From Actinoplanes sandaracinus (GTDB lineage Bacteria > Actinomycetota > Actinomycetes > Mycobacteriales > Micromonosporaceae), in contig NZ_JASCTH010000008.1 in assembly GCF_030009775.1 (NCBI RefSeq), forward strand, positions 166,589 through 230,588: 64,000 bases of DNA, in the 5' to 3' direction. A program made the position numbers and the translations under genes. A model generated the notes under the pieces. The model was not told the origin of the DNA and made no database searches. It saw only the letters and a list, made by a program, of their open reading frames with translations. Shown here piece by piece: positions 52,191-60,377 of this stretch (positions within the stretch are counted from its first letter, which is position 1; the number at the start of each line of letters is the position of its first letter).

Positions 52191-53435
52191 TCACGCGACC
52201 GCCAGGTCCTTGATCAGGTCGGCGGGGTTCATCTGCGCGTAGGGGAAGACCACATGCAGCGAAGTGCCGTCCCCCGGCCGGTCGGAAAGGGCCACGGTGG
52301 CGTGGTGCGCGTCCAGGATCCGCTTGGCCACGGCCAGCCCGCGATCCGGTCCCGGCACATCGGCCGGATTCGCGATCGCGCCGTAGTACAGGTGCGGGAA
52401 CAGGTCGGGACGCAGCCCGTCCGGCAGGTCCATGTCGTCCAGCCGTACCGTCGGGCCGGACTCCATCTCCGTGCCCACCCGCACCCGGCCGCCCTCCGGT
52501 GTGTACTTCACCGCGGCGAAGAGAAGGTGCGTCAGCACCTGCTCCAGGCGCACCGGGTCGGCGATGATCGGCAGCGACGGGCCACCGGCCTGGTTCAGGA
52601 TCCAGATGTGCTTGCTCGCCGCGATCGGCCGGACGGCCTCCACCGCCCGCTGGGTCACCCGGGTCAGGTCGCACTGCCGCATGTGCAGGCTCTCCCCGCC
52701 CAGGCCGGCGTCGGCCATCGTGGTCAGGTGGTCGATCAGCTCCCGGAAGCCGCGCACATGCGCCGCCGTGGCCCGGCCCACCAGGTCGGCCATCTCCAGA
52801 TCGTGGTAGCCGGTGTCGCCGAGCCGGTCCAGGTACGCCGACATCAGCCGCAGCGACGACCGCAACTCCCCGCCGACCAGTCCGGCCAGGTCGTCCTTGC
52901 GCCGCTCCAGCTCCTGGAGCCGGGCGGTGGTGTTGGCCAGGGCGAAGGCGTACCGGCGCAGCTCCAACTGGGCGGTCACCTGCCGGGCCAGAGCCCGCAG
53001 CGCCTGCTGCTGCTCGACGTCCAGCGTCCGCGGCACGGTGTCCATCACGCACAGGGTTCCCAGCGCGAACCCGTCCGTGGTGAGCAGTGGCGCACCCGCA
53101 TAGAACCGGACCCCGTCCACGCCGGTCACCGCCGGATTGTCGGCGAACCGGGCGTCCTCCAGGGCGTCCGGCACGATCAGCAGATCGCGGCCGAGGATGG
53201 CGTGGGCGCAGAACGACACGTCCCTCGAGGTCTCCGCCACCTCCGAGCCGGCGCGGGCCTTGGCCCACTGCCGGTCCGCGTCCACCAGGCTGACCAGCGC
53301 CATCGGTGTTTCACATACACCGGCCGCAAGCGCAACGATGTCGTCGAAGTCCTTTTCCGGTGGGCTGTCGAGGATGTCGAGCGAGTACAACGCGGCCAGC
53401 CGCTCGATCTCGTTGTCGGGCAGTGGTGCTTTCAT
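52191..53435 (-). CDS. GAF-domain protein with degenerate histidine-kinase core
   Basis: The 414-residue cytosolic protein begins with a GAF domain (residues 1-165; FDDIVALAAGVCETPMALVS ... FYAGAPLLTTDGFALGTLCV). The helical region resembles a HisKA, but where SHELRTPL is expected it reads GGELRSSL, so the phosphoacceptor His is absent. The HATPase N-box is HLLFAAVKYTPEGG, lacking the Asn, though DRGLAVAKRIL and GDGTSLHVVFP remain. It is probably a pseudokinase or sensor-scaffold. It is divergent from the DUF2199 gene. Confidence 0.8.
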   Translation of the reverse strand: MKAPLPDNEIERLAALYSLDILDSPPEKDFDDIVALAAGVCETPMALVSLVDADRQWAKARAGSEVAETSRDVSFCAHAILGRDLLIVPDALEDARFADNPAVTGVDGVRFYAGAPLLTTDGFALGTLCVMDTVPRTLDVEQQQALRALARQVTAQLELRRYAFALANTTARLQELERRKDDLAGLVGGELRSSLRLMSAYLDRLGDTGYHDLEMADLVGRATAAHVRGFRELIDHLTTMADAGLGGESLHMRQCDLTRVTQRAVEAVRPIAASKHIWILNQAGGPSLPIIADPVRLEQVLTHLLFAAVKYTPEGGRVRVGTEMESGPTVRLDDMDLPDGLRPDLFPHLYYGAIANPADVPGPDRGLAVAKRILDAHHATVALSDRPGDGTSLHVVFPYAQMNPADLIKDLAVA

Positions 53436-53604
53436 GGGGCGTCACCTCCGAGACTCGAATTAGAGGTACCACCCAAAAGTAGCAATTTTCACTTTTCGCC
53501 CATAATTGGGAGCCCCGGTTCGGCTTCGTTTCCCGGCGGCCCGGGGTGTGACGTGCCCCGAGAGGCGCCGACCGCCCCGGTGATCGGCCGTATGCTTCGC
53601 GCCC

Positions 53605-54108
53605 ATGAGCACTGAGCAATTCACCTGCGGCACGTGCGGCGAGACGCACGACGGCCCGCCGCTCAGTTTCGCCGCTCCGGCCCCGGACTTCTGGCAGCCG
53701 GAGATGGCAGACCGTGAAGGCTGCCTGCTGGACTCCGACCTCTGCGTGATCAGCGGGGAGCAGTTCTTCATCCGCGGCCTGATCGAACTGCCGGTGTGGG
53801 ACACCGGCGACATCTTCACCTACAGCATGTGGGTGTCGCTGAGCCGGCCCAGCTTCACCCGGGCCGTCGACGTCTGGGAACAGCCCGGCCGCGAAACCGA
53901 ACCGCCCTACTTCGGCTGGCTCTCCAACGTCATCGCCGGATATCAGCCGTCGACGCTGAACCTGCGGACGAACGTGCACACCCGGTCGGTGGGACAACTG
54001 CCGTACATCGAACTCGAACCCACCGGGCACCCGCTCGCCGTCGAACAGCTCGCCGGCATCACCCGCTCCAGGGTCGAGGAGATCGCAGCCTTCCACCTGC
54101 ACCGCTAG
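53605..54108 (+). CDS. DUF2199 domain protein
   Basis: This 167-residue protein starts with a CGTCGETHDGPPLSF zinc-ribbon-like motif, followed by APAPDFWQPEM and GWLSNVIAGYQ, diagnostic of DUF2199. Function unknown. ATG start. It lies nine bases upstream of the GNAT gene and may be cotranscribed with it. Confidence 0.85.
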   Translation: MSTEQFTCGTCGETHDGPPLSFAAPAPDFWQPEMADREGCLLDSDLCVISGEQFFIRGLIELPVWDTGDIFTYSMWVSLSRPSFTRAVDVWEQPGRETEPPYFGWLSNVIAGYQPSTLNLRTNVHTRSVGQLPYIELEPTGHPLAVEQLAGITRSRVEEIAAFHLHR

Positions 54109-54117
54109 CCTGCCCTC

Positions 54118-54573
54118 ATGGAGCTACGGACCATCGACCAAGGCAACTACGAGGCTGTTCTGGCCATCTCCGTCCGCCCCGACCAGAACGACCTCGTCGC
54201 GCCCGTGGTCAAGTCGCTGGCCGAGGCGTACGTCTACGCCGACTACGCGTGGCCGCGCGCCATCTACGACGGCGACGAGCCGGTCGGATTCGTGATGGCC
54301 TTCATCCGGATCCCGTGGCGCGACCCGTCCGACGACGACCGTCGCTCCGGTCTCTGGCGGCTCAACATCGCCGCCGGCCGGCAGGGCCGCGGATACGGCG
54401 CCTTCGCCGTCGAGGCCGTCTGCGACGAACTCCGCTCCCGCGGCGAGACCAGCGCATTCGTGACGTACGAATCCCGCGACGGCGGGCCGGCACCGTTCTA
54501 TCTCCGACTCGGGTTCCACCCCACCGGCGAACTGGCCGACGGCGAGACCGTCGCCGTCCGCGACCTCAGCTGA
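54118..54573 (+). CDS. GNAT-family N-acetyltransferase
   Basis: The 151-residue protein has the GNAT acetyl-CoA loop (IAAGRQGRGYGAFAVEAV) and a C-terminal PFYLRLGFHPTGE segment. The substrate is unknown. It follows the DUF2199 gene closely. Confidence 0.85.
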   Translation: MELRTIDQGNYEAVLAISVRPDQNDLVAPVVKSLAEAYVYADYAWPRAIYDGDEPVGFVMAFIRIPWRDPSDDDRRSGLWRLNIAAGRQGRGYGAFAVEAVCDELRSRGETSAFVTYESRDGGPAPFYLRLGFHPTGELADGETVAVRDLS

Positions 54574-54634
54574 CCCTCGTCCCGGACCACCGCGAGCGGG
54601 CAGGCCGCCCTAGTCGACGGTGTTGGATCGCGCG

Positions 54635-55048
54635 TCACGGCGTCACGGCGTCACGCCTCGCCGGGACAGCCGCCACGGCGCCGGCCGCGAGTGCGCCGAG
54701 CAGTCCGACGGCTCCGCCGAGGCCGGGGCGTGGCCGCACCATCGGGACGACGGCATCGAAGAAGAGGGAGGCATCGTTGTACCGGCTGATCAGCCACCCG
54801 GTGACGCCGGCCGCAACCAGGGCGGAAAGGACCGCGAGGAGCCCCGGGCGAGCCGCCCGCATCGATCCGGACAAGTGGATCACGGCGCAACCGGCCGCGG
54901 CGGACTGGGCGGCGACGTAGACGGGCCAGCCGGGGATGCTCAGCACAGAGAAGGTGATGCCGCCGTAGTGAGCCCACGGCAGCACCAGCGACAGGCCGGC
55001 GCAGACCACCGCGGCAGCGGCCGTCACCCATGCCGTCGACCTCCGCAC
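54635..55048 (-). CDS. Hypothetical small membrane protein
   Basis: A 137-residue protein with four predicted helices (TAAAAVVCAGLSLVLPW, VYVAAQSAAAGCAVI, GLLAVLSALVAAGVTGWLI, GAVGLLGALAAGAVAAV). GTG 55048 has GGATGGGG three bases upstream. The open frame continues further, but that part is Arg-rich shadow sequence. No family recognised. Confidence 0.65.
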   Translation of the reverse strand: MRRSTAWVTAAAAVVCAGLSLVLPWAHYGGITFSVLSIPGWPVYVAAQSAAAGCAVIHLSGSMRAARPGLLAVLSALVAAGVTGWLISRYNDASLFFDAVVPMVRPRPGLGGAVGLLGALAAGAVAAVPARRDAVTP

Positions 55049-55104
55049 GGCCCCATCCTGTCGGCCCACCACCCGGCTCACAAGCCCCGGCCGGGCACCC
55101 TGGG

Positions 55105-55469
55105 CTATCCGGTTTTGATCACTGGAGTGCAGTTCTCCCGGGCCGGGGTGTCGCGCCATAGGCAGATCTTGAGGGTGACCGGCTGGCCGCCGATGGTCGT
55201 GGCCACTGCCGGGGAGCGGACGTAACCGCGTTCGGTGACCGCCAGCGCGACGGCGCACTCGCGCCAAGGGCCGTCGGCGATGCGCCAGCTGAGGCGGGAG
55301 CCGCCGGAGTGGGGGCTTCGTCGAAGGTCGGCAACAAGTACGGCAAAGGCGCGGCCCGCGACCCGACGACGGCCCGATAGCGGTCACCGTTGACGTCCAC
55401 TCCCTCGGTGTTCACGCCACCCGCACGCTGATCTCCCCGCCTACCGGCACCGGGATTCGCGACAGTCAT
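55105..55469 (-). pseudogene. Probable frameshifted small gene
   Basis: From ATG 55469 one frame encodes ~50 residues to FDEAP near 55317; the natural continuation is then in another frame (HSGGSRLSWRIADGPWRECA ... TLKICLWRDTPARENC) to a stop at 55105. That second frame has no usable start of its own. Together they would make a ~120-residue protein broken by a single frameshift. I do not recognise the family; sequence error is possible. Confidence 0.35.
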
Positions 55470-55561
55470 GTAGTGCTTGGCACGGGTCTCGCCCACGCGA
55501 CGCCGCGCGCCGACTTCGGCGGCACCCATGAGACGGCCCGTGCGCGGCATGTCCTGACGCT

Positions 55562-55765
55562 ATGGAGATCAGCACTGACGCCTCCGGCGCTACCGGAAGC
55601 GAGCCAACCCAGATCATCATTGTCCGCACTACTGCTGTCCGGTGCAGCGTCGGCAAACTGCTTAACGACTCTCCTGGAGCCGGAGAGATTGCGGCGTATC
55701 GGGACGGCTATGCCGACGGATACGTGGACTGCCTGACCGTAAGCAACCGCATCCCCCGACCGTGA
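55562..55765 (+). CDS. Small hypothetical protein
   Basis: A 67-residue open frame with a plausible C-terminal helix (AGEIAAYRDGYADGYVDCL) and a terminator 40 bases downstream. No ribosome site or family is evident. Part of the original chromosomal sequence left of the integrated element. Confidence 0.4.
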   Translation: MEISTDASGATGSEPTQIIIVRTTAVRCSVGKLLNDSPGAGEIAAYRDGYADGYVDCLTVSNRIPRP

Positions 55766-55804
55766 GCTGAGAACCGATTCCACTATCAGTCCCCTAAGAC
55801 ACTT

Positions 55805-55830
55805 CAGGCCCGGTCGAATGACCGGGCCTG
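55805..55830. terminator. Hairpin terminator left of attL
   Basis: A perfect 11-bp stem (55805-55815 with 55820-55830) and GAAT loop lie 26 bases before the left attachment repeat. Before integration it would have stood directly downstream of tRNA-Ala (minus strand). Confidence 0.85.
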
Positions 55831-55856
55831 AGCTGCATATTCATAGATCAATCAGA

Positions 55857-55882
55857 GGTGGAGCTGACGGGATTTGAACCCC
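55857..55882. repeat. Left attachment site (attL), tRNA-Ala 3' fragment
   Basis: The 26 bases match 61909-61934 with one mismatch (C for G at 55868). The sequence is the T-arm and 3' acceptor part of tRNA-Ala and has no other tRNA half, so it is the integration duplicate. Confidence 0.85.
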
Positions 55883-56239
55883 AAAGATCACCAGCTCGGA
55901 CGATCCGGACGTCAGGCGCCTGCTGACCTGCAAATATCGCTCATCATCTCTCGACTTATGACACCGCTGTACAACCCCGGTTGGGCCGGATCTGTGCCCG
56001 ATGATCTTCGGTTGCTGCACGGCTCACCGGGCACTCCTGGCGGCGCTGTCGGCTGAGCCGCAACACTCCGAGCGGGCGACGAGCATCGAACTCGCGTCAT
56101 CAGTTGGGAATCGCGTTAATCGCAACCTAGTTGGCTCCCCTCACGGAGTCAGAGGGTAGTTCCTACACCGGCCGCCGGACTGGTCTGCGCCGATGTTGAC
56201 CCCTGTTGACCCTGCTGATCGGGCACGCGGCGGGCACGC
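55883..56239. other. Left arm of the integrative element, no gene seen
   Basis: No supported gene. The segment contains a pair of 9-base repeats at 56194-56212 that could be integrase arm sites. Confidence 0.45.
56194..56212 (+). promoter_or_regulatory. Tandem TGTTGACCC repeats, possible integrase arm sites
   Basis: TGTTGACCC occurs at 56194-56202 and 56204-56212, spaced by 10 bases, one helical turn. Tyrosine integrases and excisionases bind such arm repeats inside their element ends. Assignment is by position only. Confidence 0.4.
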
Positions 56240-56416
56240 CTAGTTGGGGTAATCGCCGTACCAGATGTTCGATCCCGGATCGGCGTTTACGTCCGCCCGT
56301 TTCAGAACCTTTGAGGCAGCAGCGGAAGCTGCAACAGCCGCAGCACGTTGAACTTTCCGGTTTTTCGCAGCCTTGAACGCAAAGTCGAGTAGTGCCTTGC
56401 CGATTTGAGGATCCAT
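56240..56416 (-). CDS. Small hypothetical protein in element
   Basis: A 58-residue basic, Ala-rich protein (MDPQIGKALLDFAFKAAKNR start, C-terminal SNIWYGDYPN). The helix rich in Ala and Lys looks genuine, but no family is known to me. Longer in-frame starts exist upstream. Confidence 0.45.
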   Translation of the reverse strand: MDPQIGKALLDFAFKAAKNRKVQRAAAVAASAAASKVLKRADVNADPGSNIWYGDYPN

Positions 56417-56844
56417 GTGGCAACACCGTCCCTCTGACTGTGAAGCGTGTGGTGACTGAAGCATCCTCGTAGGTGCTAGCTGGAGCAAGCGCTGTGCGTA
56501 AATACCCACGGATCGAGTGACTGACGTGGATCACCAGCCAGCCGATGCGAGTCTTTGAAGACCAATAAATCACTCGGGCCATGCCAAGCCCGGCATCCTC
56601 GCAGATTGAGCATGCCCAGTCCGCAGAGTCACGGTGCTGGCCGATCGGCGGGTTCCTTGGCCCCCAGGCACTTTTTGATCTTCACTGAACTGCCGTACTG
56701 GCCGCTTGAACTGGAATCCTTGGTCCGCCGCCGCCCATGGCCGTCCGCCGCAATCACTGGTGATTGTCACCCAGTTAGTCACCCAATACCCCAGAGATCG
56801 TCTACCCGTAACGCCACTGCTGCGCTCCGCGAGTCGGCACTCAG
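56417..56844. other. Element segment without supported gene
   Basis: 428 bases of lower-GC sequence. Short open frames are present but none has a ribosome site or plausible composition. Confidence 0.45.
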
Positions 56845-57336
56845 CTAGTCGCCCGGATACCTCAGCGGAGGATTTTCGAATGATGATCCTGCATCAAGGT
56901 CAACACGGGCAGCGTTGATCAGGTCCTTACGGCTAGGGCGAAGAAACGCACTGATCGACTCTGACCCTGGGCCCTCACGGACGGCTAGGTGAGTCCGGAC
57001 CGCGAGGGCGTGAGCGGCTGTCGCCACCTCCGCAGAGCAAAGCAGCTGCACCGGCCTCAGGTTGATCCACAGCTTGTCCAATGTTGTGTTGGATCGCTCC
57101 TCGACATCAAGTCGACCGTCTTGGTGGATGTACTTGGCTACGCGTTCCACTTCCTGCGCGACCTGGAGGAAGGCCACGAGGTGGTTCAGGCGCTCTGGCC
57201 GACGGGCCTCTCGCAGAGACTCGGCATGTCTTTTAGCTGTAGATACTTCGGTTGCGCGTTGCGTTGCAAGCGAGATCCCGCCGCCGATCAAAGCTCCTAG
57301 TAGCACTGCAAACGCCGGCCACACACTGTTCGTCAT
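56845..57336 (-). CDS. Hypothetical membrane-anchored protein (element cargo)
   Basis: The 163-residue protein has one N-terminal helix (VWPAFAVLLGALIGGGISLA) followed by a ~130-residue, charged, mostly helical cytosolic part. GC is lower than the chromosome. I do not recognise it. Its ATG is four bases past the stop of the 57341-57478 gene, so both are probably one transcription unit. The architecture (TM anchor plus helical domain) matches the gene facing it at 57663. Confidence 0.6.
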   Translation of the reverse strand: MTNSVWPAFAVLLGALIGGGISLATQRATEVSTAKRHAESLREARRPERLNHLVAFLQVAQEVERVAKYIHQDGRLDVEERSNTTLDKLWINLRPVQLLCSAEVATAAHALAVRTHLAVREGPGSESISAFLRPSRKDLINAARVDLDAGSSFENPPLRYPGD

Positions 57337-57340
57337 GTTC

Positions 57341-57478
57341 TCAGCCTGGCGGCCGCAGGCAACCCCGCGCGAGGCGCAAGGCTATGCAGTCGCTGCCGAA
57401 CGCAATCAGGTTGAAGATGATCACTGTCAGCTTGGGAAGTGCTTTGAGCGGGCCCTGCGTGGGAGTACCACCAGCCAT
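57341..57478 (-). CDS. Short single-TM peptide (element cargo)
   Basis: A 45-residue frame from ATG 57478 with AGGAGG just upstream. It includes a hydrophobic segment (LTVIIFNLIAFGSDCIAL). It directly precedes the 56845-57336 gene. It may be a leader peptide for coupled translation or a small membrane protein. Confidence 0.45.
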   Translation of the reverse strand: MAGGTPTQGPLKALPKLTVIIFNLIAFGSDCIALRLARGCLRPPG

Positions 57479-57662
57479 GACCTCCTGAAGCGGCTCGGTG
57501 AGGGGCGTCGCGTCGAGCCCAGGATGACCACTCTTGACCTCTACTCTCCTGTCGAGCGGGCATAAAACAGGCACGGCGCGTCGGTCCTTCTCACTGCATG
57601 GCTGAGTAACCTTGCACACTTCTGTCACCGTATAGATACACAGCGTTACGGAGGTGAAGGTC

Positions 57663-58160
57663 TTGGAGATCATTGCAGGCATCGTCGGGGCGATACTCGG
57701 TGCCTTGGGGACGATGATCGTTGCCCGCCTAGAATCGCGGCGCACAGGTCGACTGAAAGCGGTATATGACCTGTACGCAAGATGGCATTCCAGTGAGATG
57801 AACTATGCTCGCATACGCGCCCATCACGTTTTTCATAGCGAGCAGCAGAATCGGGTGCCTAAAAGTTACTGGCAGATTAATGAATCCCTCTGGGCGGGGG
57901 GACGCGAGGACGACTGGATAGCAATCCAACTAGTCATTCACTACTTTGAAAGCTGCGGCGAACTTTTGGAGGAAGGTGCGATCGATCGCAGCCTGTTTCA
58001 ACGCATGATGGGACGTTATGCATCTTACTGGATCGACCGCTATATTCACCCTCTTTGGTTCCGGTCCTTGGAACCTGACGATGGTGCCGAATTGGGTTGG
58101 TACACCAAGATTGCCTGTCTGCGCGAAAATCTTGGTCCAGGGGTTCCACTCAAGGCATAG
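57663..58160 (+). CDS. Hypothetical membrane-anchored protein, DUF4760-like (element cargo)
   Basis: The 165-residue protein has an N-terminal helix (IIAGIVGAILGALGTMIVA), then a helical domain (AVYDLYARWHSSEMNYARIR ... AIQLVIHYFESCGELLEEGA). The pattern resembles DUF4760-like proteins found in phages and islands. I chose TTG 57663, as a perfect GGAGGTGA lies five bases upstream; GTG 57654 would overlap that site. A weak promoter (TTGCAC 57612, TAGATA 57633) precedes it. Low GC suggests recent transfer. Confidence 0.6.
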   Translation: MEIIAGIVGAILGALGTMIVARLESRRTGRLKAVYDLYARWHSSEMNYARIRAHHVFHSEQQNRVPKSYWQINESLWAGGREDDWIAIQLVIHYFESCGELLEEGAIDRSLFQRMMGRYASYWIDRYIHPLWFRSLEPDDGAELGWYTKIACLRENLGPGVPLKA

Positions 58161-58261
58161 CCCGAAATACGGGCGTGCGTCAAGGCGTTCTTGACACACC
58201 CGAGCATGGGGCTTCACGACGACGAGTCGGGTGTCGGGGTTGGCGGCGCGCGCCACGATGC

Positions 58262-58282
58262 GGGCAGGCCGCCGGCCTGCCC
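58262..58282. terminator. Nine-bp perfect hairpin
   Basis: GGGCAGGCC at 58262-58270 pairs with 58274-58282 over a three-base loop, followed by CTTG on the plus strand. It lies about 100 bases past the 57663-58160 gene. Confidence 0.55.
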
Positions 58283-58312
58283 CTTGACACCTGGTCGCTA
58301 GGGCCGCAGAGG

Positions 58313-58376
58313 CTCACGACTCAAGGGCTGCCGCTTGCGGCCGTCGCTTGCGACGCGAAGCGCCCTTGATCGTGAG
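58313..58376. other. Two-lobed cruciform element
   Basis: An outer 15-bp stem with one bulged base (58313-58328 with 58362-58376) encloses two small hairpins, each with 5-bp stems and a TT loop: 58330-58341 and 58343-58354. This is a three-way-junction-like fold and may form in DNA or RNA. Confidence 0.6.
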
Positions 58377-58636
58377 TGCGGCCCGGACACACTGCGCGCC
58401 GCCAACCCTGGCGCTCGGCGGCGGTGACCCGCCCTGCGGCCTGGCGGGACCGCCCGGCCGCGTCGCCCAGGTCGTCCCCCGTCGGCCGCCGGCCAAACTC
58501 CCAACACCCTCCCCCGGGACTCTGGCGGTCTTCGGCAGGCCCGACCCTTCCGTTTTCCACGCCAGCCGACGGGCTGCCTGCGTGGCCGTCGTGTGCGACA
58601 GCTAAGCGACGGACACGCGCCCAGGCGGCGGCGTGA

Positions 58637-58655
58637 GCGGCCCGTTTCGGGCCGC
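58637..58655. terminator. Eight-bp hairpin
   Basis: GCGGCCCG and its complement pair over a TTT loop and are followed by CTT. It lies 58 bases past the HIT gene stop on the minus strand. Confidence 0.55.
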
Positions 58656-58712
58656 CTTGAAGACGTACAGAAAGTTTGCACACGACGGGCGGCGGCCGAC
58701 CGTGCATCGGAA

Positions 58713-59186
58713 TTAGCCGAGCAGCTTCCGAAGTCCCTTGGCGTCCCCGTTCAGCGCCTCGGCGTTGAACTTGGCCTCGCTTCCATCTTGAGGGAGCAGT
58801 GGGAACGGCCTTCCCGGAGCGGGATCGATCTCGTATCGCGGCAGGAGATGCGTGTGAAGGTGCGGAACGGTGTTCCCCAGAGTTTCGTAGTTCATCTTCA
58901 GCGGCTTGTAGAAGGCGGCCAGGGCCTTGCCGACCTTCACCACTTCGAGCCAGTACTCCGCAGCCTCTTCGTCGCTCAACTCGAACGGCTCGATGACATG
59001 TCGTCCTCGCCAGATGACAAGGGTGTAGCCGCGTTGGATACTCGCACTTTGAAGAACAGCGTCCACTTTGGATGACTGGTAGATGCGGATGCCGTATTCA
59101 TCGGACTCCGGACTGCGTTCTCCGCACATCTCGCAGCTTGTACCTGCAACGCGCTCATCCCAGTCAAGGGGCCATTGGGCAGTCAT
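58713..59186 (-). CDS. HIT-family protein
   Basis: This 157-residue protein has the histidine-triad motif HLHTHLLP at residues ~109-116 and an N-terminal CEMCGERSP pair of cysteines. HIT proteins hydrolyse nucleotide conjugates. It starts four bases into the GntR remnant (ATGA overlap), so the two form an operon. It seems intact. Confidence 0.85.
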   Translation of the reverse strand: MTAQWPLDWDERVAGTSCEMCGERSPESDEYGIRIYQSSKVDAVLQSASIQRGYTLVIWRGRHVIEPFELSDEEAAEYWLEVVKVGKALAAFYKPLKMNYETLGNTVPHLHTHLLPRYEIDPAPGRPFPLLPQDGSEAKFNAEALNGDAKGLRKLLG

Positions 59187-59570
59187 CGGCGGATATCACC
59201 CTCGTTCCACTCGTAGGAGAACTCATGACGGTCTGCTGCGTAAATGTCATGGGCGACTTGGAGCGGTCGGTCTTGCTCGTCGTAATCCACGTGCCACATG
59301 TGCACCACCGTTATCCCCGGACGTAGCTGCAATAGCCGTGCCTCCTCCGGCACGGGCATCTCAGCTCGGAATACCTCAATGCCATGCACGAACCGGTGGC
59401 CGAGTCGCTCAATAGGCTCGTCGGGACCTTCCGGAAGTGCATCAGGTGACTCCAGGCGCGTACCGTCAGCAATCCACAATGGGTAGTAACTCGTCGACAG
59501 AACTGCGGGCACATCGTCGAGCAGTTGAAGCCGTCGTCGGATGACAACTTCCTCACCGACGCCATCCGCC
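59183..59570 (-). pseudogene. GntR regulator remnant, UTRA domain only
   Basis: The frame encodes a full UTRA-like ligand domain (EVVIRRRLQLLDDVPAVLST ... VVHMWHVDYDEQDRPLQVAHD), yet the N-terminal winged helix is missing. Upstream of about 59570 the frame runs into antisense rep sequence. So a deletion joined the 3' half of a GntR gene to part of rep. The intact gene probably regulated the element. Confidence 0.75.
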
Positions 59571-59589
59571 ACGATCACCCACGAGACCA

Positions 59590-60276
59590 CCCCAGCACAC
59601 CCCGACCAGCCCGAGGGCTGGCCGATCCGCTGGGGCGATCCCGACAAGGGCCTCGACATCCGGCCCCTCTCTAGCTGGCGATGGTGCTGTCTCCGACGCC
59701 CAGGCCGCCGCCTACCTCGCCAAGTACGCCACCAAATCGACGGAGGCGACCGGCTACCAGTCCACCCGGATCACCGCCGACAGCGACGAAGTCATCGATC
59801 CCACAGGCGGTCACATCGCTCGTCTCGTCGCCGCGTGCTGGCGACTCGGCCGACCCACCCATACCCCGATTCACTGTCAACCCAGCCTTGACACCGAACC
59901 CACCAGCGCCATGCCGGCCAACCCGTACGAGAGGCTCCGGCGCTGGGCACACATGCTCGGCTTCGGCGGCCACTTCCTCACCAAAGCCCGCCGCTACTCC
60001 GTCACCTTCGGCAGCCTCCGCGCCGCCCGTGCCGCCTACCGTCGTGCAACCGATCTCGACCACCCCGGCGAACTATCCGGCCCGGACCCGATCGAGCAGG
60101 CCGTCATCGTCGGCGTCCTCGGCTTCGCCGGAGTCGGCTGGCACACCACCGGAGACGCCCTCCTCGCCAACACCGCCGCCGCCCTCGCCCGCGAACGACA
60201 CCGCACCGGCCGCGAAGAACTCGCCCACGACACAGGCACCGCCCTTGCCGCCTCCACCCTGAGCACCGCCGCATGA
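59590..60276 (+). pseudogene. Truncated and frameshifted replication initiator (RepSA type)
   Basis: Only the C-terminal ~230 residues remain. HPDQPEGWPIRWG and GLDIRPL lie in one frame up to about 59670. The rest (AAAYLAKYATKSTEATGYQ, RLRRWAHMLGFGGHFLTKAR, YSVTFGSLRAARAAYRRA) is in the next frame, shifted by one base. AICE rolling-circle initiators carry the catalytic motif in this part, but the N-terminus is absent, so the gene is inactive. Confidence 0.8.
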
Positions 60277-60377
60277 CGACGCACCACCCCTGCCATTTGC
60301 AGGTGTCAGCTCTTGATCGCCGACCAAGTGCGGCTCGATCCGTTTTCCCTTTCACTGCACCTGAAGGAGACACGGAC

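Larger units (their letters stand above)
58161..58712. other. Hairpin-rich non-coding segment of the element
   Basis: No convincing gene. Five separate stems are visible: 58161-58173, 58179-58195, 58262-58282, 58313-58376 (a two-lobed cruciform), and 58637-58655. GC content is higher than in the cargo genes to the left. The segment could hold a structured RNA, an origin, or tandem terminators. Confidence 0.6.

Noticed and set aside
55857-55882. Possible second tRNA gene
   Set aside because: Only the 3' quarter of tRNA-Ala is present; no D arm or anticodon arm follows, so it is an attachment duplicate.
58298-58681. Minus-strand open frames of ~125 codons
   Set aside because: They cross several hairpins, are Arg/Pro-rich and have no ribosome site; the segment is better read as non-coding.
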